From positions 124,001-188,000 of the forward strand of contig NZ_JAETXJ010000004.1 of NCBI RefSeq assembly GCF_022508225.1: a stretch of 64,000 nucleotides of DNA, read 5' to 3'. Every line of letters starts with the position of its first letter. The first letter of the stretch is position 1. Positions 32,657 to 40,697 of this stretch are shown here, piece by piece. The stretch comes from Desulfovibrio sp. UIB00. Its GTDB lineage: Bacteria > Desulfobacterota > Desulfovibrionia > Desulfovibrionales > Desulfovibrionaceae. Position numbers and translations under genes: made by a program. The notes beneath the pieces were generated by a model. It was not told the DNA's origin. It made no database searches and saw only the letters and a list, made by a program, of their open reading frames with translations.

Positions 32657-32840
32657 CGTACAGAGAAAGCCTTTGGTCAGACAGAGAGGCCCGCAGGCCC
32701 GCCAGACTCGCCAATGCACTGGGCGCTCGTGTAATATATGAGCCTATCCGTTAGCGGATTCTTTTTCAAGTGGCCTCGCGCTACAGCAACGGCGCACTCT
32801 GAGCAGAACTGGAAGATGCTGCCATCCACCACAAAAGCAA

Positions 32841-32873
32841 CCGCGCCTGTCAGGCCAAAACCGACAGGCGCGG
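32841..32873 (-). terminator. Rho-independent terminator after cyuA
   Basis: An 11-bp perfect stem CCGCGCCTGTC / GACAGGCGCGG (32841-32851 with 32863-32873). On the minus strand the tail is TTGCTTTTG. Confidence 0.75.
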
Positions 32874-32928
32874 CAAGCGCGCAGCAAACACAGCGCGCCC
32901 CAATCAGAAGCAGGCCCAGCCCCGCCGC

Positions 32929-34209
32929 CTAATCAATCATGATATGCAGCACTTCAATATCCGTTTCGCGCATGCCCTCACGGGCAAGACGGGAAACACT
33001 GCGGATGGTTTCTTCCACATCCCCTTTCACAATGCCCTCGCCCGCAGGAAAAACCTTGCCCTGCATGGAGAGATCGTGCGCGGTGATGGCGGCGTCCACT
33101 GCCGAGGATATTTTGGCAGCGCACGAGCTTTTGGCGCCATCGCACACAATGCCCGACACATTGACCAGCGTATTGATGATGGTGTCGGCAATCTGCTGAT
33201 AACTGCCGCCGTGCATCCAGGTAATTGCCGCCCCGCTGCCGCAGGCTGCGCTGACCGCCCCGCAGTAGGCCGAAAGCCTGCCAATGCCCGACTTGTTGTG
33301 TATGGCCACAAGATTGCTGATGAGCAGCGCCCGGTAAAGCTTTTCGTCCGGCAGGCCCAGCTCGCGGGCGTATTCAATGACCGGAAGCGAAACCGTAATG
33401 CCCTGATTGCCGCTGCCGGAATTGATGATAACCGGCAGATCGCTGCCGCCCATGCGGGCATCGGAGCCAGCGGCTGCCACCGCTGTGGCCCGGGTGCGCA
33501 CATCGCTGCCGCGCGAATCAAGCAGGGAGCGGCCAACCCCCATGGAATACTGGTGGCTCAGGCCTTCAACGGCAATATTGCAGTTGCACAGAATCTGCTT
33601 GTCCAGAATATCGCGCACATCTTCAATATTGCAGTTTTCGGCAAAATCAAGAATCCCGGCTATGCTCATAAAAGCGCGGCTTTCTTCATGGCCCTGCACA
33701 TCAGGCTTGTATTCCCCGCCCTCAAGAATCTTGCCGTTCTTTTCAATGCGCACCACGTTGGTGTGCTCCTCGGCAATTTCCACCACGGCGCTGCTGTCGC
33801 CAGCCACCGCCGTCACCAGAATGTGCAGGTTAACAATGCTCTTGAGCAGCTCCACCGTGCAAAATCCCGCCGCCGTAAGCTGCCGGGCGCGCTCGGCATC
33901 CTCAGGGGCAACCGGAGTGAGCACCTGCAACTGCAAATCGGGGTTGCCCCCCACTGCGCCGAGCGTGGCGGCAACGGCAATGCCCTTCTGCCCGCCGGAA
34001 TTGGGCACAACTACGCTCTTGGCGTTTTTGATCATGTTCCCGCTGCAAGCCACCGTCAGGCGATCGGGAAAGGTTCCAAGAACCTTTGTCACCAGCGCTC
34101 CGGCAAAGGCAATGGCGATGGGTTCGGTGCAACCCTGGGCCGGGATCAGCTCTTCGCGCAGGATTTCGAGATATTTTACGTAAGTATCCATAGTATCCAT
34201 CATGGTCAT
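32929..34209 (-). CDS. cyuA: CyuA/UPF0597-type L-cysteine desulfidase
   Basis: 426 residues of the UPF0597 family, which splits L-cysteine to pyruvate, ammonia and H2S with an oxygen-sensitive Fe-S cluster, mechanistically like iron-sulfur L-serine dehydratases. N-terminal ELIPAQGCTEPIAIAFAGA, central INSGSGNQGITVSLP and C-terminal CDGAKSSCAAK are family hallmarks and carry probable cluster or catalytic cysteines. The start may be 34209 or nearby in-frame Met codons; none has a clear Shine-Dalgarno. It is the last gene of the minus-strand block, 110 bases after trxA. Serine or another thiol amino acid could also be the substrate. Confidence 0.85.
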   Translation of the reverse strand: MTMMDTMDTYVKYLEILREELIPAQGCTEPIAIAFAGALVTKVLGTFPDRLTVACSGNMIKNAKSVVVPNSGGQKGIAVAATLGAVGGNPDLQLQVLTPVAPEDAERARQLTAAGFCTVELLKSIVNLHILVTAVAGDSSAVVEIAEEHTNVVRIEKNGKILEGGEYKPDVQGHEESRAFMSIAGILDFAENCNIEDVRDILDKQILCNCNIAVEGLSHQYSMGVGRSLLDSRGSDVRTRATAVAAAGSDARMGGSDLPVIINSGSGNQGITVSLPVIEYARELGLPDEKLYRALLISNLVAIHNKSGIGRLSAYCGAVSAACGSGAAITWMHGGSYQQIADTIINTLVNVSGIVCDGAKSSCAAKISSAVDAAITAHDLSMQGKVFPAGEGIVKGDVEETIRSVSRLAREGMRETDIEVLHIMID

Positions 34210-34319
34210 ACGCGCCCAGTAAGCGAACGCAACTATGCCCCATGTCAGTTTGTATTGTCCTTGGTCTGCCTGCGGTCAGGGAGAAAACTCAGCCAGCACC
34301 GTCGCGTCGCCCATTAAGG

Positions 34320-34640
34320 CTATTTCAGCAGGGATTCCGCCTTGGCGCGGATGTTTTCCACGCTCAGATCCTGATTGGCGATGCGGTCAACCAGTTCTCC
34401 ATTCTTGTAGAACAGAAACACAGGCACGGTCATGATCTTGAGTTCAATGCAGAGCCTGCGGCTTCCGGCAATGGGAATCTTGCAAAACTTGACCCGGCCT
34501 TCAAAATTTTTCGCCAGTTCTTCCACTTCCGGCATCATGGCCACGCAAACGGAGCACTGCTCGCCCCAAAATTCCACAACTACCGGCTCGCTGCTTTGCA
34601 GCACTTCCTGTTCAAAACTGTCTCTGTCTATTGCAAGCAT
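34320..34640 (-). CDS. trxA: Thioredoxin with atypical CSVC active site
   Basis: 106 residues with the thioredoxin fold: FWGEQCSVCVAMMP (Cys29, Cys32), cis-proline TVPVFLF and FYKNGELVDR. The CGPC active site of ordinary thioredoxin is CSVC here, and an extra cysteine pair occurs around residues 53-64 (FCKIPIAGSRRLC). It is 91 bases after trxB on the same strand, so it is probably the dedicated partner of that reductase. The altered motif should shift redox potential and client choice. Confidence 0.88.
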   Translation of the reverse strand: MLAIDRDSFEQEVLQSSEPVVVEFWGEQCSVCVAMMPEVEELAKNFEGRVKFCKIPIAGSRRLCIELKIMTVPVFLFYKNGELVDRIANQDLSVENIRAKAESLLK

Positions 34641-34731
34641 GGGAATCTCCTTGCCGATCTGCCGTACCGCAGACGGCGTTTATTTTTCTGCACAGCCGCA
34701 GGCCACGCGGGCCGCAAAGGCTGAAAACTCG

Positions 34732-35646
34732 CTACCGGGATTGCAGCCAGTGATAGGCGGAAATGGCAGCCAGCGCACCGTCTGCCGCCGCCGTGACAAT
34801 CTGGCGCAAAGGGGTGTCGCGCACGTCTCCCGCTGCAAAAACACCCGGAACAGATGTGCGCAGGTGGACATCCGTAGCCAGCCAGCCTCCATCAGCGCGC
34901 AGAAAGCGCTCATCAAGAAATGCCGTATTGGGTTCAATGCCCACGCATACAAACACGCCCGCCACTTCAAGCTCGGTGCAGTCACCGCTGACCGTGTTGC
35001 GAAGGGTCATGCCTTCGACCATATCACTGCCGTTGACGCTCGCCACTGCGCTGTTCCAGACTGGAATGATTTTGTCATTGGCGAGGGCGCGGCCTGTCAG
35101 CACGCTGTCCGCCCTGAAGGCATCCCGCCGATGAACAATGTACACCTTGCTGGCAAAGCGCGTCAGGTAGAGGGCTTCCTCCACCGCTGTATTGCCGCCG
35201 CCCACAACAGCCACAGCCTCGCCTTCATAAAAAGGCGCATCGCAAACGGCGCAGTAGCTCACGCCTGCCCCGGTCAGCGTGTCTTCACCGGGGCAGCCAA
35301 GCCGCCGGTGGGTAGCGCCGCTGGCGATGATGACAGCCTGCGCCGCGTAGTCGCCCTTGGTGGTGCGGATAATCTGGCGGTCGCCCTGCCCTTCCAGCCC
35401 GAGCACGTCGCCTCTGGCAAAAGTGCACCCCAGATGCCCGGCATGCTCGCGAAAGGATTTGTCCAGTTCCGGCCCGCTCACATTGGGCAGACCGGGCCAG
35501 TTTTCCACATCAAGCGTATTGCATATCTGGCTGCCGCCATTACCGCTTTCCAGCAGCAGCACGTTGAGGCCCGCCCTACGGGCGTATATGCCTGCGCTGG
35601 CTCCGGCAGGGCCAGCACCGATAATGACAAGTTCATGCTCCTGCAT
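34732..35646 (-). CDS. trxB: Thioredoxin-disulfide reductase
   Basis: 304 residues. The FAD-binding GAGPAGASAG motif is at residues 10-19, the redox disulfide is CAVC (Cys132-Cys135), and the nucleotide domain has GGGNTAVEEA followed by HRRDAFRA, the NADPH-type arginine pattern. The C-terminal FAD motif is GVFAAGDV. It reduces the CSVC thioredoxin encoded next. ATG 35646 was chosen over the frame start at 35751, which lacks family sequence. Confidence 0.92.
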   Translation of the reverse strand: MQEHELVIIGAGPAGASAGIYARRAGLNVLLLESGNGGSQICNTLDVENWPGLPNVSGPELDKSFREHAGHLGCTFARGDVLGLEGQGDRQIIRTTKGDYAAQAVIIASGATHRRLGCPGEDTLTGAGVSYCAVCDAPFYEGEAVAVVGGGNTAVEEALYLTRFASKVYIVHRRDAFRADSVLTGRALANDKIIPVWNSAVASVNGSDMVEGMTLRNTVSGDCTELEVAGVFVCVGIEPNTAFLDERFLRADGGWLATDVHLRTSVPGVFAAGDVRDTPLRQIVTAAADGALAAISAYHWLQSR

Positions 35647-35772
35647 GGTATCCGCCAAACTTTGGTTTTTCGGGGCGCGCTCCCCCTGCCGCTGCGGTTT
35701 CCCGCAGCGGATATCCGGCAAATCCATTGCGCCGGAAGGGGTGCGCCCCAATTAAATGAAGAGTGTACGCGC

Positions 35773-35958
35773 CTACAGTTTCGCGCAGGTTACCTGCTGG
35801 CCGCTGGCGGGCGCTGGCGAACTGGATGCAGATTTGCCGCCCGAAGTGATGGGCTTTTTGCAATGGGGGCAAAGAACCGTGCCGCGCACCTGCGAGGGGC
35901 GCAGAAACCGGTGAGATACCTTGTTGCAGTGTTCGCAGGTAAAGGTAAGAAAAGGCAT
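35773..35958 (-). CDS. Small zinc-ribbon protein of unknown function
   Basis: 61 residues with two CxxC knuckles, CEHC and CPHC, about 20 residues apart, which should bind one zinc. The C-terminal third is Ser/Ala/Pro-rich and ends TCAKL. GGAGAAAGATC directly precedes the ATG. It lies 17 bases after the PPC-domain gene, so it is probably co-transcribed with the TRAP-aldolase genes. No known family beyond generic zinc ribbon. Confidence 0.7.
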   Translation of the reverse strand: MPFLTFTCEHCNKVSHRFLRPSQVRGTVLCPHCKKPITSGGKSASSSPAPASGQQVTCAKL

Positions 35959-35975
35959 GATCTTTCTCCAGAAAT

Positions 35976-36368
35976 TTATTGTTCCAGCAGTCCCATGACC
36001 ACCATCTCAACCTGAACCAGCACCTTGGCGCCATCAGCCATGCCGCCCCCAAAAAGCGTTTCGCCCTCGTGGGTTACAGAGCCGTGCAGGTGAACGCGCA
36101 CCTGATTGTTCTCGCGCCACATTTCGCCCGTGATGCCGTTGACTTCCAAGAACTTTTCAATGGTTTTGGATTTCACCGGCGGCGGCATGGTTGTACAGGT
36201 TACGGGATAGTTGCAGATAATTTTTTCAAGGGAGCCAATGCTTGAAAGAATAAAGGCCCGTTCAAGTTTCTGCTGCTCAAAAAAATCCCGCAAGCCCTGA
36301 AACAGGTCAGAGCCTGGGCCAAGGCGCAATTTGTACCACTTGGGCTGGGTCAGTTCTGTTACTTGCAT
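35976..36368 (-). CDS. PPC-domain (DUF296) protein
   Basis: 130 residues covering one PPC/PCC domain: KLRLGPGSDLFQGLRDFF, then HLHGSVTHEGETLFGGGMADG with the conserved histidines and glycines of the trimeric family. Stand-alone bacterial PPC proteins are called DNA-binding, but there is no AT-hook here, and a metal- or ligand-binding role is as likely. ATG 36368 has GAGGATTTC in front. It sits between the DapA-like aldolase (48-base gap) and the zinc ribbon. Confidence 0.8.
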   Translation of the reverse strand: MQVTELTQPKWYKLRLGPGSDLFQGLRDFFEQQKLERAFILSSIGSLEKIICNYPVTCTTMPPPVKSKTIEKFLEVNGITGEMWRENNQVRVHLHGSVTHEGETLFGGGMADGAKVLVQVEMVVMGLLEQ

Positions 36369-36416
36369 GAAATCCTCGATGCTCACCATGAAGTTATAAG
36401 CTGTAACTACAGGGCA

Positions 36417-37340
36417 TCACTTGAGGTTGTAGATTTTCTTGAGCTCAAATTCTTCAATCAGCCACTTCATGCCTTCCTGAATCTCGGGGCTGACATCGCG
36501 CATGGGGCGCTTGCAGTGACCGACAGGAAAGCCCAGCAGGCGCACAAAGGTCTTGACCGCCACAGGGTTGGTGGCAGCGTAGCAGGCCTCCATGATGGGC
36601 AGCAGCTCGTTGTAAATCCTGCGGGTACGCTGCACGTCTTCAAAATTCTTCCAGGGCCGGGACATTTCAGCCATGGCGCGGGGGTGAATATTGCCCGTCA
36701 CGTTGGCTGTTCCCGCGCCGCCAAAGGCCAGCACGGGCAGGGTCAGGGCGTAGGCGGGCGAATCGCAGCACAGGATGGGCAGTTCGCCGTGGGTGCCTTC
36801 CTGAATGGTGGCAATCTGGCCCACGTTGGGCATGGCTTCCTTGTCGGCCACCAGGTTAGGTACGGAATTGAACAGGGTGATGACTGTTTCCGCATTGACG
36901 TTGGCCACGACTCTGGCGGGGTTGTTGTACAGGCCCACGCTGATATCAACAGAAAGGCAGACATCAATGAGGTATTCCAGCACGGATGCCTGATCCGGGC
37001 ACAGATAGGGCGGCACCACAACAACGATGCCGTCCGCGTCCTGCTCCTGCGCATAGCGCGCAAGTTCGATGGTTTTTTCGGTGTCGCCGTGGGTCACGCC
37101 AAAAAACGCATGGATCTTGCCCTTGCAGTAGCTGGCCATGTCCTTGATGACGGTCTTTTTTTCTTCAATGGTCAAAGTTGTGGGTTCGCCGGTGGAACCC
37201 AGCACCAGCAGGGTGCTGGTGCCGTTGGCGGCGTGAAAATCCACAAGATCATGCATTACACCGAGGTCAATGGTGTTATTTTCGGTAAAGGGGGTAACAA
37301 TCGCTACCCAGGAACCTTCAGGATAAATCAATTTTCCCAT
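36417..37340 (-). CDS. DapA-family (DHDPS/NAL) Schiff-base aldolase or lyase
   Basis: 307 residues, TIM-barrel class I aldolase family. The Schiff-base lysine is Lys167 (ADKEAM), the catalytic tyrosine Tyr112 (VPPYL), the substrate loop GSTGE at 48-52, and Arg143 (NNPARV) occupies the position that binds a carboxylate in DHDPS. Members use or release pyruvate or a 2-oxo acid. Housekeeping lysine synthesis is unlikely because the gene lies 25 bases after a TAXI-TRAP importer under a sigma54 activator; a catabolic lyase is more probable. The start is ATG 37340 after AAAGGAGATTGAAG. Confidence 0.85.
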   Translation of the reverse strand: MGKLIYPEGSWVAIVTPFTENNTIDLGVMHDLVDFHAANGTSTLLVLGSTGEPTTLTIEEKKTVIKDMASYCKGKIHAFFGVTHGDTEKTIELARYAQEQDADGIVVVVPPYLCPDQASVLEYLIDVCLSVDISVGLYNNPARVVANVNAETVITLFNSVPNLVADKEAMPNVGQIATIQEGTHGELPILCCDSPAYALTLPVLAFGGAGTANVTGNIHPRAMAEMSRPWKNFEDVQRTRRIYNELLPIMEACYAATNPVAVKTFVRLLGFPVGHCKRPMRDVSPEIQEGMKWLIEEFELKKIYNLK

Positions 37341-37365
37341 CTTCAATCTCCTTTAATGCTCTGCC

Positions 37366-39351
37366 TCAGGCAACAGCACGGGCCTGCACGGCCTTGCTGC
37401 TCATTTTACAATATGCGCCGGTAACAAACACAATGCCAAGGCCAATCATATCTGTGATGGTACCGGGAATAATCAGCAGACACGCGCCCACAATCAACAG
37501 CAGCGCCACCGGCAACGGTATGGGGCGGAAAAACCAGCGTTCCATGCCGCCAGCCAAGGCAACGGTGCCAATGGTGGCGGTAACAAAAACCTGGAGGATG
37601 TTCTGCCACTCGCCCTGCATGAGCAGAGCCGGGTCATACATAAAGAAGAACGGCACAATAAAGGCCACGCTGCACAAGCGCGAGGCGATCAGGCCCGTTC
37701 GCATCATGGAGGCGCCCGCCACTTCCGCGCCAGCGTAAGCGGCAACGGCCACCGGAGGAGTAACCATTGAGATCACCCCGAAATAAAACACGAAGAAATG
37801 CGAGGAAAGTACGCTGAAACCAAGTTCGCGCAGGGCGGGAACCCCCAGGGTCGCCACAAGCACATAGGCCACGGTGGTAGGCGTGCCCATGCCCATGAGG
37901 AGCGAGGCAAGCATGATCAGAATCAGCGCGACTATGGTGCTGCCGCCGGATATGGAAATGACCACCGAGGCGAGGTTAAGCCCCACGCCCGTAAGCGACA
38001 CAACGCCGATGACAATACCCGCGCCAAGGCAGGCAACTGCAATCAGGATCATGCGCCGCCCGGCGGTGGAAAGTATTTCAACAAAACGGCGCGGCCCGAT
38101 GGCAAACTTTTTATCGCCCCACGAAACCAGCACGGCAGACGCAGCGGCAGCTATCGCCGCCCTGAAGGGCGTGTAGCCGCTCATCATGATCACAAGCAGC
38201 ACCACAATGGGCAGCAGAAGATAGAGTCTTTTGACAACATCCTTCATGCGGGGCAGTTCCTCCTTGGGAACCCCCAAAAGGCCCAGCTTGGCAGCCTCAA
38301 AATCCACCATCATGAGGATGGAAAAAAAGTACAGAAAGGCCGGGATCACCGCCGCCTTGCATACCTCAAGGTAGGGTATGCCCAGCGTGTCCGCCATCAG
38401 GAATGCAGCTGCGCCCATGACAGGGGGCATGATCTGCCCGCCGGTGGAGGCCGCAGCCTCCACCGCGCCGGCAAACACAGGTTTGTACCCGGCCTTTTTC
38501 ATCATGGGGATGGTGAACGCGCCCGTTGCGTAAACATTGGCGGCAGCCGAACCGGAAATGGTGCCGAAAAAAGCGCTGGTAATAACAGCAATCTTTGCAG
38601 GGCCGCCGCGATAATGGCCTGTCAGCGCACGGCCGAGATCCATGAGCACATCGCCCGCGCCGCACCTTTCAAGAAAGGTGCCGAATACAATGAAGGCAGC
38701 AATGTAGGTAGCCGAGACACCAATGGCTGAAGAATACAGGCCCTCAAGCCCGAACCCCAGATAATCCACCACTTCGTTCCACGAAAAGCCTTTGTGCGCG
38801 AGCATGCCGGGGATATGGTTCCCCCACAACGCATAGGCAAGAAACAGGAGGCAGACCACCAGCAACGACATGCCAACTACGCGCTGGATAAGCACCAGAA
38901 CCAGCACCAGGGCAGTAATGCCGCTGATGGTCTGGCCAAGGGTCAGGTCGTCAACCATGACCAGACGTTCCGCAATCTGGTCAGCCTGAATGGCTGGCAG
39001 CGCAAAAGCCGCCAGAGCCACCAGCGCCAGCACGAGATCAAGGGGCGCTGGCCCGCGCTTCTTGCTGGATGGGTACACCAGAAAGGCCAGTGATGCGGCA
39101 AACATGACGTGGATGGGCCGATGCACATAGGCCACCGGCATGCCAAAAATCGTGGTGACGCAATGGTAGCCCGCAAAGAGCAGGCAGCCAAAGAATATGA
39201 GGTATTGCACAAGTCTGGCGAAACCCTGCTGGCCCGCAACTTCGCCAAAGTCATTGCTGGCTTCGCCTGCAAGTTCTTTTTCCACAGCACTGCGGGCCAG
39301 ATTGACCTTGGTTGACGCTCCTGTGGCGTCCTTTTGTTCGGAAGAAGCCAT
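37366..39351 (-). CDS. Fused TRAP transporter permease (TAXI type)
   Basis: 661 residues with roughly 17 or more membrane helices, combining the small (DctQ-like) and large (DctM-like) permease parts as in TRAP_fused proteins. Glycine-rich family motifs such as AASTGGQIMPPVMGAAAF and MGMGTPTTVAYVL are present. It drives Na+ or H+-coupled uptake of an organic acid delivered by the TAXI protein. Its ATG overlaps the TAXI stop by one base. Confidence 0.9.
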   Translation of the reverse strand: MASSEQKDATGASTKVNLARSAVEKELAGEASNDFGEVAGQQGFARLVQYLIFFGCLLFAGYHCVTTIFGMPVAYVHRPIHVMFAASLAFLVYPSSKKRGPAPLDLVLALVALAAFALPAIQADQIAERLVMVDDLTLGQTISGITALVLVLVLIQRVVGMSLLVVCLLFLAYALWGNHIPGMLAHKGFSWNEVVDYLGFGLEGLYSSAIGVSATYIAAFIVFGTFLERCGAGDVLMDLGRALTGHYRGGPAKIAVITSAFFGTISGSAAANVYATGAFTIPMMKKAGYKPVFAGAVEAAASTGGQIMPPVMGAAAFLMADTLGIPYLEVCKAAVIPAFLYFFSILMMVDFEAAKLGLLGVPKEELPRMKDVVKRLYLLLPIVVLLVIMMSGYTPFRAAIAAAASAVLVSWGDKKFAIGPRRFVEILSTAGRRMILIAVACLGAGIVIGVVSLTGVGLNLASVVISISGGSTIVALILIMLASLLMGMGTPTTVAYVLVATLGVPALRELGFSVLSSHFFVFYFGVISMVTPPVAVAAYAGAEVAGASMMRTGLIASRLCSVAFIVPFFFMYDPALLMQGEWQNILQVFVTATIGTVALAGGMERWFFRPIPLPVALLLIVGACLLIIPGTITDMIGLGIVFVTGAYCKMSSKAVQARAVA

Positions 39352-40331
39352 TATTTCACCCAGCCCTTTTCCTTGTAATAACGCAGTGCGCCGGGATGAA
39401 TGTATTGCACGTCTATATGTTCGGCGCTTTTGCTGGGATCAAAGACAGAATAGGTCTGGTGCACATTACGGATCATCTCTGGCTTTTCGCAAAGCACCTT
39501 GGTCAGGGCGTACACGGCATCGTCCGGCAGGTTGGCGCCCACGGGCAAAACAACGGTTTCGGCCATGTGCTGCATATCCTTGTCCACAAAGTAGTACTGC
39601 CCGGCCTTGAGGGTAAAGGTCATGTAGCCATCGCTGCTCAGCTTGTCGAGAACCGCCTGATCAATGGGCAGCATCTTCATTTTAACGGTGGTGATCAGCT
39701 CGTTGATGGACGAAACGATGGGGCCCACATAGGCGTCCGCGTGACCGTCCTGAATGAGGGAGGAGGCTTCCGCATAGGAAACGTAGCTCACGGAGCCGCC
39801 CCATTCCTTGATGTCTTCAAACGAGAGACCGTACTGCTTGAGCATGTTCTCAGAGGCAACAGCGGGCGAGGAGCCCTTTTTGGAGGTCAGCAGGCGGATT
39901 TTAGGCTTGCTGCGGGCAATATCCGCAATTGAGGTGTAGGGGGAATCCTCACGCACAAGAAAGAAGCTCATGGGCATTGGCGCCACATACATCATGATTT
40001 TTACATTCTGCACGGGCTTACGGTTGGCAAACACGCCTTCGGCCTTGAGGCTTTCCTGATAAAGCTTGATCATACTTGTGCCAAGATCAGCCTTGCCCGC
40101 ATCAATCTTCAGCAGATTTTCCACCGAGCCGCCAGTATTGACGCTCACGGTAGTGCCAGGCATGACCGAACGTGCCGCCTCGCCGATAACGCCGCCAAGG
40201 GCGTAAAAATCGCCGCCAAGCGGGCCAGAGGTAATGGTAAACGTTTTCAGCTCCGCCGCCTGGGGCATCTGGGCCAGCCCAGCCGCCAGCATGACCACGG
40301 CAACCAACAGCGAAATCAAACCCTTTTTCAT
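39351..40331 (-). CDS. TAXI-family TRAP solute-binding protein
   Basis: 326 residues with a Sec signal (MKKGLISLLVAVVMLAAGLAQ, about 1-26) and the TAXI fold: FTITSGPLGGDFYALGG, VNTGGSVENLLKIDAGKADLG and EASSLIQDGHADAYVG. TAXI proteins bind dicarboxylates, 2-oxoglutarate or amino acids such as glutamate; the ligand here cannot be read. ATG 40331 has AGGAG upstream; the frame open to 40445 runs through a poly-G promoter tract. First structural gene of the TRAP-aldolase block. Confidence 0.88.
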   Translation of the reverse strand: MKKGLISLLVAVVMLAAGLAQMPQAAELKTFTITSGPLGGDFYALGGVIGEAARSVMPGTTVSVNTGGSVENLLKIDAGKADLGTSMIKLYQESLKAEGVFANRKPVQNVKIMMYVAPMPMSFFLVREDSPYTSIADIARSKPKIRLLTSKKGSSPAVASENMLKQYGLSFEDIKEWGGSVSYVSYAEASSLIQDGHADAYVGPIVSSINELITTVKMKMLPIDQAVLDKLSSDGYMTFTLKAGQYYFVDKDMQHMAETVVLPVGANLPDDAVYALTKVLCEKPEMIRNVHQTYSVFDPSKSAEHIDVQYIHPGALRYYKEKGWVK

Positions 40332-40697
40332 AGCATACTCCTGTATACGGTTTATTCCGGCCTTTAGTAAGGCGCGGCAGCGTCGCTGGTCTTGGCAATA
40401 CTCTGGGGGGGGGACCAAAATCATTAGCACCCTATCAAAATTCATTCCAAAATCATATACCCCTTCCCAGACCTTGCGGCTCTAGCATTTACTGCACTCC
40501 CCCCACACCGGGGCAGAGAGCTGCCAGATGCAAAATTGAAAACATTCAGAACAAATATAGTTAAATTAGTTAGCATTTCAAGGCATTATTGCGTTCTCAA
40601 ATATAAGAATAGGTTTCTCAAATTCGAGAAACACTTGCCGCAGCTGCATGGAAACGGTCAGAAAAGACGAGCATGGCGGTTGTATTACTTCGCTGGA
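40332..40697. other. Promoter region of the TRAP-aldolase block
   Basis: 366 bases between the sigma54 activator stop and the TAXI start. It holds a run of nine G (40405-40413) and two inverted repeats (40594-40632). I searched the minus strand for GG-N10-GC and found no good -24/-12 promoter. Confidence 0.55.
40594..40632. promoter_or_regulatory. Two phased inverted repeats, candidate enhancer sites for the sigma54 activator
   Basis: GTTTCTCAAATTCGAGAAAC (40613-40632) is a 20-base palindrome with one mismatched pair. TTCTCAAATATAAGAA (40594-40609) is an imperfect copy. Their centres are 21 bases apart, two helical turns, and about 270-290 bases before the TAXI start, a normal distance for an upstream activating sequence. 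Confidence 0.5.

Larger units (their letters stand above)
32447..32928. other. Intergenic region between cyuA and ettA with two large hairpins
   Basis: 482 bases with no gene I can support. It holds a long hairpin at 32614-32656 and a terminator at 32841-32873. The rest may be the ettA leader and promoter. Confidence 0.5.

Noticed and set aside
32738..32932. 64-residue plus-strand frame in the cyuA-ettA gap
   Set aside because: It spans the cyuA terminator hairpin and has low-complexity antisense-like sequence.
32944..36015. Long plus-strand frames opposite cyuA and trxB
   Set aside because: Both mirror well-supported minus-strand genes and have antisense-like composition.
40340..40590. Sigma54 -24/-12 promoter for the TAXI gene
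   Set aside because: A scan of the minus strand for GG-N10-GC found only poor matches, so none is reported even though an activator gene and enhancer-like sites are present.
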